A program made the position numbers and the translations under genes. This document shows, piece after piece, positions 59,004 through 64,000 of a DNA stretch of 64,000 nt (positions within the stretch are counted from its first letter, which is position 1; the number at the start of each line of letters is the position of its first letter). Source of the stretch: Akebia trifoliata (lineage: Eukaryota > Streptophyta > Magnoliopsida > Ranunculales > Lardizabalaceae). The notes under the pieces are model-generated. The model made no database searches, was not told the DNA's origin, and worked only from the letters and a program-made list of their open reading frames with translations. The DNA is taken from positions 62,001 to 126,000 of the forward strand of contig JADQWC010000521.1 in assembly GCA_017979445.1 (NCBI GenBank). The letters run 5' to 3'.

Positions 59004-60248
59004 ATGTTAGTCGCAGGCGATAACCCAATCGATCAGTTAGTCAAAACAACCGTCATAGGAATGCACCCTGTAGAGAAGATCAATTTTGGGAGATTCATGT
59101 TGAGGAGTGCTCTTTACTTCCATGAGTTTGAGATAGACTGGAACCTCTTACATGCTATGGCTAAGCGATGGAACCCCTATCTTCACATATTCCATATGGG
59201 GTGTATGCATTTGTGCCCCACTCACGAGGATTATTGTGGCATCATGAGGATATCCACTTCAAGACCTCTAGTCAGGCCCTCATTGAAGATTGGATATTCT
59301 GGTGAACTTGCCACAAGACAAAACATTTCTAAGGAAGAAGCCAAGGTCTTAGTCCATGACGGGAGATTGAACTTAGTACCTTTATTGGGCCCGTATCGCT
59401 CCCGCAGTCACCCTATCAATGTAAAACCCGAAGCCTGGCGAGCTACTAGAGATTATCGATTGTGCCTAGGAATCCTAGCCCAATACATACTGAACTCCAA
59501 TAGTGATGGCCAAACTATCCCTGAGTCCTTCATAGATATAGCCTCTCAACTATCAAGGAAAGTCAACCCGGTACCTCTCATTCTATTTGAAACTTTCTCA
59601 GGTTTAGATGCCATAAAAAATGGTAAGCGGGAAAGCTTCAAAGGAAGCCCCTACTTACTCTATATGTGGCTTTGCAACCGTCTCAAAATTGTAGAGGTTC
59701 CTTCAAACCTCGAATATGGGCCAGAACACTTTTCCAAGAAAAACCTGTTAGTGCGTCACAACTCAGTCAAAGCTTGGAGTAAATGGCTAGACTCTCGCCT
59801 TGCTTGTCATATCGATTTTAGGTGCCCTTGGTGGATGACTGATCCCCCTGTTCTAGGAACCAAAGGATCCTACTATGTCCGTCTGATTGGTTTAGAAGAA
59901 ACATTTTTTTACCATCCTAATCTGATCCCCGAACAGTACGACGTACCTATAGAGTTATCTTTACCCCAGCACAAAGCTTTCTTTCCCCCCGAGCCTTTAA
60001 CTGAAAAGTTAGTACACCTTATTGAGAAAGCTTGGAACAAGCGCACCTTAGGGTATCCAGACGGACCAGCAAAATTCAGAGAGCCAGTTGTTAGAGCCAA
60101 GAGGATCAAGCCTGACAGCAATCCTGAGACCATCAAGACAAAGCCAAGCGTCCATGTAAAAATAATTCAAGTCAAAGTTGTTGAAAGATGTTTTAATAAG
60201 AATATTTATTTGTCATTCATTGCCAATAAGACTATCTTTCTTTTTTAA
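59004..60248 (+). CDS. Ogre-type ORF1 protein (DUF7745-like), intact
   Basis: An uninterrupted frame of 414 codons from ATG 59004 (the frame is open from 58989 or earlier) to TAA 60248. It stands between leader and gag, the position of ORF1 in Ogre-type elements, whose role is unknown to me. The segment WNPYLHIFHMGCMHLCPTHE, with D-Y-C-G-I-M after it, matches the W(D/N)P...F.FG...L.PT.EEY pattern of DUF7745-like ORF1 proteins. Further features are LYMWLCNRLK, WSKWLDSRL and a basic C-terminus. No signal peptide, zinc finger or catalytic motif is visible. The last 20 residues, after TKPSVHVK, look less protein-like and may be read-through past a lost stop. It is the only full-length intact frame in the window. 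Confidence 0.65.
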   Translation: MLVAGDNPIDQLVKTTVIGMHPVEKINFGRFMLRSALYFHEFEIDWNLLHAMAKRWNPYLHIFHMGCMHLCPTHEDYCGIMRISTSRPLVRPSLKIGYSGELATRQNISKEEAKVLVHDGRLNLVPLLGPYRSRSHPINVKPEAWRATRDYRLCLGILAQYILNSNSDGQTIPESFIDIASQLSRKVNPVPLILFETFSGLDAIKNGKRESFKGSPYLLYMWLCNRLKIVEVPSNLEYGPEHFSKKNLLVRHNSVKAWSKWLDSRLACHIDFRCPWWMTDPPVLGTKGSYYVRLIGLEETFFYHPNLIPEQYDVPIELSLPQHKAFFPPEPLTEKLVHLIEKAWNKRTLGYPDGPAKFREPVVRAKRIKPDSNPETIKTKPSVHVKIIQVKVVERCFNKNIYLSFIANKTIFLF

Positions 60249-60383
60249 ATAAATATTTATTTCCTTTTCGAATACTTATTGTGTGAATGGATTAATTAAT
60301 GGATTGGTGCACAAACCTCAATAAAATGATTCTTAAAAATGTTATCAAGAGGGTAATACAGAAATTGACTAAATCTACCTTTG
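60249..60383 (+). other. spacer between ORF1 and gag
   Basis: 135 bp of AT-rich DNA without features. Confidence 0.5.
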
Positions 60384-61484
60384 ATGGGGTCATATAGGAT
60401 TATCATTGCGCCCAAACTCAAGCGTCCACCTCCTAATTGGAGTCATAAGTCCAGTCGGTTAGAACGAACCACAGTACCAAGTCAACAAGTAGAGATGGTG
60501 TCAGAATCTGAGGTCACAGAGATCCGTAAGATCTTGGCAGCCTTTGCAAATGATATCAACAATATAAAAGGCAAAGTGGAAATGTTAGAACAGACCTCGG
60601 AATCGATGGAAATTCCTTTAGATGATCCAAAGGGGAAAAAGGTTGAAGAGAAACGTCCACGTGAAATCTTCGAGCTCGACGGAGACGAAGAGTATGTTGA
60701 TGAAAATCCGACGTTATCTAATAGAATGTCTCAATTGGAGTCAGCTATGAAGAGTATAAAGGGTATTGATGAAATTGCAGCAGGCATTGAAGCTCTGAAC
60801 CGCATCCCTAGAATCCATTTGCCAGAGAAGTTTGTGATGCCTGAAATGGACAAGTTCAGTGGGACAGGGTGTGCGAAAACACATCTTAAGGTGTATGTTA
60901 CCAACATGCGCACTATGGGGCTCAGCGACGAACAGATGACATTATTGTTCCAAAGAACTTTATCAGGATCAGCACTACGTTGGCTAATGTCTCAAGATCC
61001 AGTTACTGTGGGTACATGGGAGAACATGTCAAAGGCCTTCTGGCATCAGTATAAATAGTACTGAATTGAGACCTCAAGAAGGGATTTGGAAGCAACTAAA
61101 CAGAAAAATGGGGAGACATTCACTGATTTCATTGGTCGCTGGAGGGCCAAGGCTTCTCAAATGTGGGATAGACCTTCGGAGAAGGAACAAGTAGCGATTA
61201 TCCTAAAGAACCTCTCTCAAGGATATGCTCAGCACCTAGTGGCCCAATACCTCCCTACTTTTGAATCCTTGTTACAAGCCGGAAGCCAACTCGAGGATGC
61301 ATTGCCTCTGGGATTCTTTCTAACCCCTCAGATAACAAGCCTAAGAAACCATATGTTCCCAAACCCAATATCAACCATACTTACATCGCCAATACCTCAG
61401 TTACCCCAGCTCAACCCCCAGCCCGGACTAATAACCAGGTTCACCCAAGTCAACCTCGAACTCCGCGTCAGTTCACCAATCTAG
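60384..61484 (+). pseudogene. Tat/Ogre gag, damaged
   Basis: Starts at ATG 60384. A basic, Pro-rich N-terminus and a coiled-coil-like acidic stretch (EIRKILAAFANDINNIKGKV) lead to the gag core (LPEKFVMPEMDKFSG, THLKVYVTNMRTMGLSDEQM, LSGSALRWLMS, GTWENMSKAFWHQYK). TAG at 61056-61058 and TGA shortly after interrupt a conserved region. The same frame resumes with GETFTDFIGRWRAKASQMWD and AQYLPTFESLLQAGSQLED. A frameshift at about 61300-61315 moves the tail into the protease frame, so the apparent end at 61484 is out of frame. Gag would form the particle that packages element RNA. Confidence 0.85.
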
Positions 61485-63469
61485 GGATGAGTCTCACTAT
61501 AGCGCTTCACAAATTGATGAAAAAAGGGCTTCTTACCCCTATCCAACCCCGACCTTTACCTAATCCCTTGCCAGCTGGACATAATGCTAACTTGTTCTGT
61601 AAGTTCCATCAAAATCCTGGTCATCATACGGATCGATGTATCACCTTGCGCCATGCCATTCAAAATCTTATTGACAACAAAAAGGTCACCATCCCTAGCC
61701 CACCAAATATCACCACTAATCCACTACCTACTTAGCAACCTTCACCAACCCTGAACATGGTTTCTCACACCCCATTACTATTCGACCATGTTTCTCTTAT
61801 CCACCCAATCCAAGTTCAACCGCCTAGTTACCCCCTTGCCGGGATAGCTTTCACTGATGAGGTTTTCACTACGAACTATGAACCATTTGACTTAACCTCG
61901 GATGATACATATTGTTTATCCCCGCCCCGTTACGATAGTCCCACATTCACTAGTTACCTGTTGGCTCAAATAAATCTGAAAAACCTTCTACCTTTAATAG
62001 ACGAAGATCCATACTTGTTGACTGAAGAAGATGAGCCCTTCTCCATTTCTTGTGATGAAGTTAGACATATGACTCGAGGAGAAAGAGTTTTTAAGCCACA
62101 AGAACTCTGTGTTGATAATCCTGCAACCCTGGCAAGAAAAGAAAGAGAAGATCCCACTAAGGAGAGCATCGAAGAAGATAACTCCGTGATCAAGCAGTTG
62201 AAAAAATCAGGGGCCAATATCTCAGTATGGGGTTTACTCATGGCTTCCACTGCTCATAGGGAGGCTGTTCTCAAAGCACTAAACACAGCCCAAGTCTCCC
62301 TTGATACTTCTCCAGATCAGCTGGCCAGTATAGTAGGGGCAACTTACGTGGAGAATATCCTATCCTTCTCGGACTCAGATCTCCCAAAAGAAGGGGCAAG
62401 CCACACTAAGCCGTTGCACATTACAGTTGACTGTAACGGGATGAGGGTACCTCTGGTTTTGATTGATAATGGGAGTGCACTAAACGTTTGTCCGTTGAAA
62501 ACGGCTACTTGTCTCAGGTTTAAGGCTGAAGATCTCAAACCTACTAATCAAGGTGGTAGAGCCTATGATAACACCAAGAGAGACGTACTGGGAATTTTGC
62601 ACCTTCGCTTGTCCACAGGCATAGCTGAATTTCCTATGGAATTTCAGGTCATTGACATCCAGTCTTCTTTCAATTTACTGTTAGGGAGACCATGGTTACA
62701 CCAGATCAAAGCCATCCCTTCTACGCTACACCAGAAGGTCAAGTTTATCAATGATGGGCTAGTAATTACTCTTCATGGAGATGCTGGAATTATAGGGATC
62801 GTAAATAGTACTGAGGCCAAGAATGAGGCACTACTTGAGATTCAGCCAGAACAACAGGGGATAGAACTTAGTGGGTTCGAATTCGAAAAGATATGCTCAG
62901 TCCAATGGGATCAAGCCATGAAAGAATATTTTCCAATGGAAAATACCTCTAATTGCTACATGGCCAATATATTCAAGAAAATGAGATTCTTCCCTGGTAT
63001 GGGCTTAGGTCGCAAGCAGCAAGGTATTAAAGAGGCACCAGTGATTAAAGAGGCCATCGGCACATTCGGACTAGGATATAAGCCTACTAAGGAAGATTGG
63101 GCCCAATACTGGAAGACAAAAAGGGATAAGGCCATTGCTAAAAGGCAAAGGCGTACCACAGATCTCATTAAAATGAAGCCCTATCGAAAGACCGTCAATG
63201 GTTATTTTGTGAAAGAAGGAGAAGACTTCCGTTACTATGGGTTCCCAGAGCCTTTCATTGATCACATCACAGGTACTCGTCTGCCGGGGTTTGAAATCCT
63301 CTTTGGCATGGAATGGCCTGAAAAGGAAGCAAGCACAGAAATTAAGAAGAAGAAAGTTGAAGACTGGCAGCTCGATCTGGACTCCCTCAACATCGATCAG
63401 CTATTCATTGAAGATCATAGTATCTTAATGTTGTCAATTGAAAAGGGATCCCAAATCCTCAGTCTGTAA
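61315..63469 (+). pseudogene. Tat/Ogre gag tail, aspartic protease and G-patch region
   Basis: This frame carries the gag tail (PSDNKPKKPYVPKPN), the zinc-knuckle-like C-K-F-H-Q-N-P-G-H-H-T-D-R-C block (about 61600-61640), a TAG at 61733-61735, then an open run of 577 codons to TAA 63469. The protease active site reads VLIDNGSALNVCP (about 62455-62493), with Asn in the Thr/Ser place as is common in Tat elements. LLLGRPWLHQ (about 62680) is the flap-distal motif. A glycine-rich FFPGMGLGRKQQGIKE (about 62990-63035) is a G-patch, a known Tat/Ogre feature. With the single TAG read through, the unit would be complete. It overlaps the pol frame by 28 nt. Confidence 0.85.
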
Positions 63470-64000
63470 TCAAACCCGTTGTTGGGTCTCTATCAAATTA
63501 TCATGTAATCAATCCTGTGTTGCATGTCAAGGCTGGGTCTGTCGGTCCCATTAGTCCTGTTCAGTCTGACATGCCAGTTGAGTCCTTTATTTCTGTTGAG
63601 TCGAGTAAGTTAGTTGTTTCTGCTGAGTCTGTTATTTCTAGTGAGTCTATTTTTCCTGCTGAGTCAAGTGAGTCTGTCAAGCCTGCAATGAGTCCTGTTA
63701 CCCCATCTCTTTTTAATGAAATGAAAGAAATTTTTGATTACCTCGAGCGCAATAATAATATAACTAATAATCTGACTTCGGAGGGAGAGTCTTCTGACGA
63801 AGAACCTCCCCCTGAAATAATCAAATTACTTGAACAAGAAGAGGAACGTCAGGCTCAACCTCTAATAGAGGAAGTAGAGGTTATCAACCTCAGAACAAAA
63901 GAAAGTCCTCAAGAAATTCGGATAGGGGTCACTTTATCTCCCGATGAACGTAAAAGGATAGTAGATTTACTCAGAAAGTTCAAAGACGTATTCGCGTGGT
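63442..64000 (+). CDS. start of Tat/Ogre pol (linker before reverse transcriptase), continues past the window
   Basis: In the -1 frame relative to the protease unit an open frame runs from 63442 (just after a TGA at 63439-63441) to the window end without a stop. It encodes a Ser/Glu/Val-rich linker, then an acidic PPPEIIKLLEQEEERQ, VEVINLRTKESPQEIRIGV and SPDERKRIVDLLRKFKDVFA. The last is the conserved segment directly before RT in gypsy elements (a relative is at 4320-4200, minus strand). No ATG is needed if it is made by frameshifting from the protease frame; the first ATG is at 63570. Confidence 0.8.

Larger units (their letters stand above)
55678..64000 (+). mobile_element. Tat/Ogre-type element interior, cut by the window end
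   Basis: PBS, 3.3-kb leader, ORF1, gag, protease with G-patch, and the beginning of pol follow the LTR at 53963-55677 in Tat/Ogre order. The extra ORF before gag is a hallmark of Ogre-like elements. RT, RNase H, integrase and the 3' LTR lie beyond the window. Damage seen is light: two stops and a frameshift in gag and one stop before the protease. Confidence 0.85.

Noticed and set aside
1..64000. Host genes, tRNA genes or organelle insertions
   Set aside because: No intact ORF outside transposable elements, no tRNA cloverleaf signals and no organelle-like GC or gene order seen; short PBS sequences only mimic tRNA ends.

Overview
This is nuclear DNA of a flowering plant with a large, repeat-rich genome. 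It is AT-rich, eukaryotic in style (introns, TATA boxes inside LTRs), and packed with plant-type transposable elements: Ty1/copia of SIRE/Maximus type, Ty3/gypsy of Tat/Ogre, Athila-like and chromovirus (Tekay/Del-like) types, a Helitron and a PIF/Harbinger element. I cannot name the species. I found no host gene, tRNA, rRNA or CRISPR. Nearly everything recognisable is mobile-element DNA, mostly broken and nested.

Layout. 1-3022: 3' end and 3' LTR of a copia element. About 3023-20500: a minus-strand Tat/Ogre-type element lacking most of pol. It is split inside gag by a complete nested chromovirus-type element (5214-15139, target duplication GAGAT, two 3.0-kb LTRs, gag-only interior). 20505-21826: a truncated LTR of the same chromovirus family. 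21827-23960: AT-rich and unassigned. 23961-34476: a decayed Helitron (Rep/helicase) broken by two solo chromovirus LTRs (23961-27418, TSD AAAAT; 30073-32999, TSD AAGAT). 34477-46476: two head-to-head partial LTRs of that family forming a large inverted repeat. One is split by a complete Athila-like gag-pro-only element (35666-43899, TSD ATTAT). 46477-49540: a PIF/Harbinger transposase pseudogene split by a solo Tat LTR (46648-48312, TSD TTAGG). 50155-55677: integrase end, repeat-rich 3' region and 3' LTR of a Tat/Ogre-type element. That LTR (53963-55677) also serves as 5' LTR for a downstream Tat/Ogre interior running off the window end: PBS, long leader, ORF1, gag, protease with G-patch, and the start of pol.

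The retroelements work by transcription from one LTR to the other, tRNA priming at the PBS, packaging in Gag, processing by protease, reverse transcription and integration. Only the last Tat/Ogre-type unit keeps long reading frames here; the others would need proteins supplied in trans or are dead.

The most interesting structure is in the Tat/Ogre 3' region. A tandem array of about 50-65-bp units (51521-51718) can each fold into a 7-8-bp stem whose arms differ between units but change together, so pairing is kept. The same array occurs in the older minus-strand copy (3066-3240), with U-G wobbles that pair only in the element's sense RNA. Next to it, about 32 copies of a 34-bp unit (52529-53611) also carry a short hairpin with one covarying position. 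A second point is a possible -1 frameshift site (63442-63448) at the start of a 28-nt overlap between the protease frame and the pol frame.
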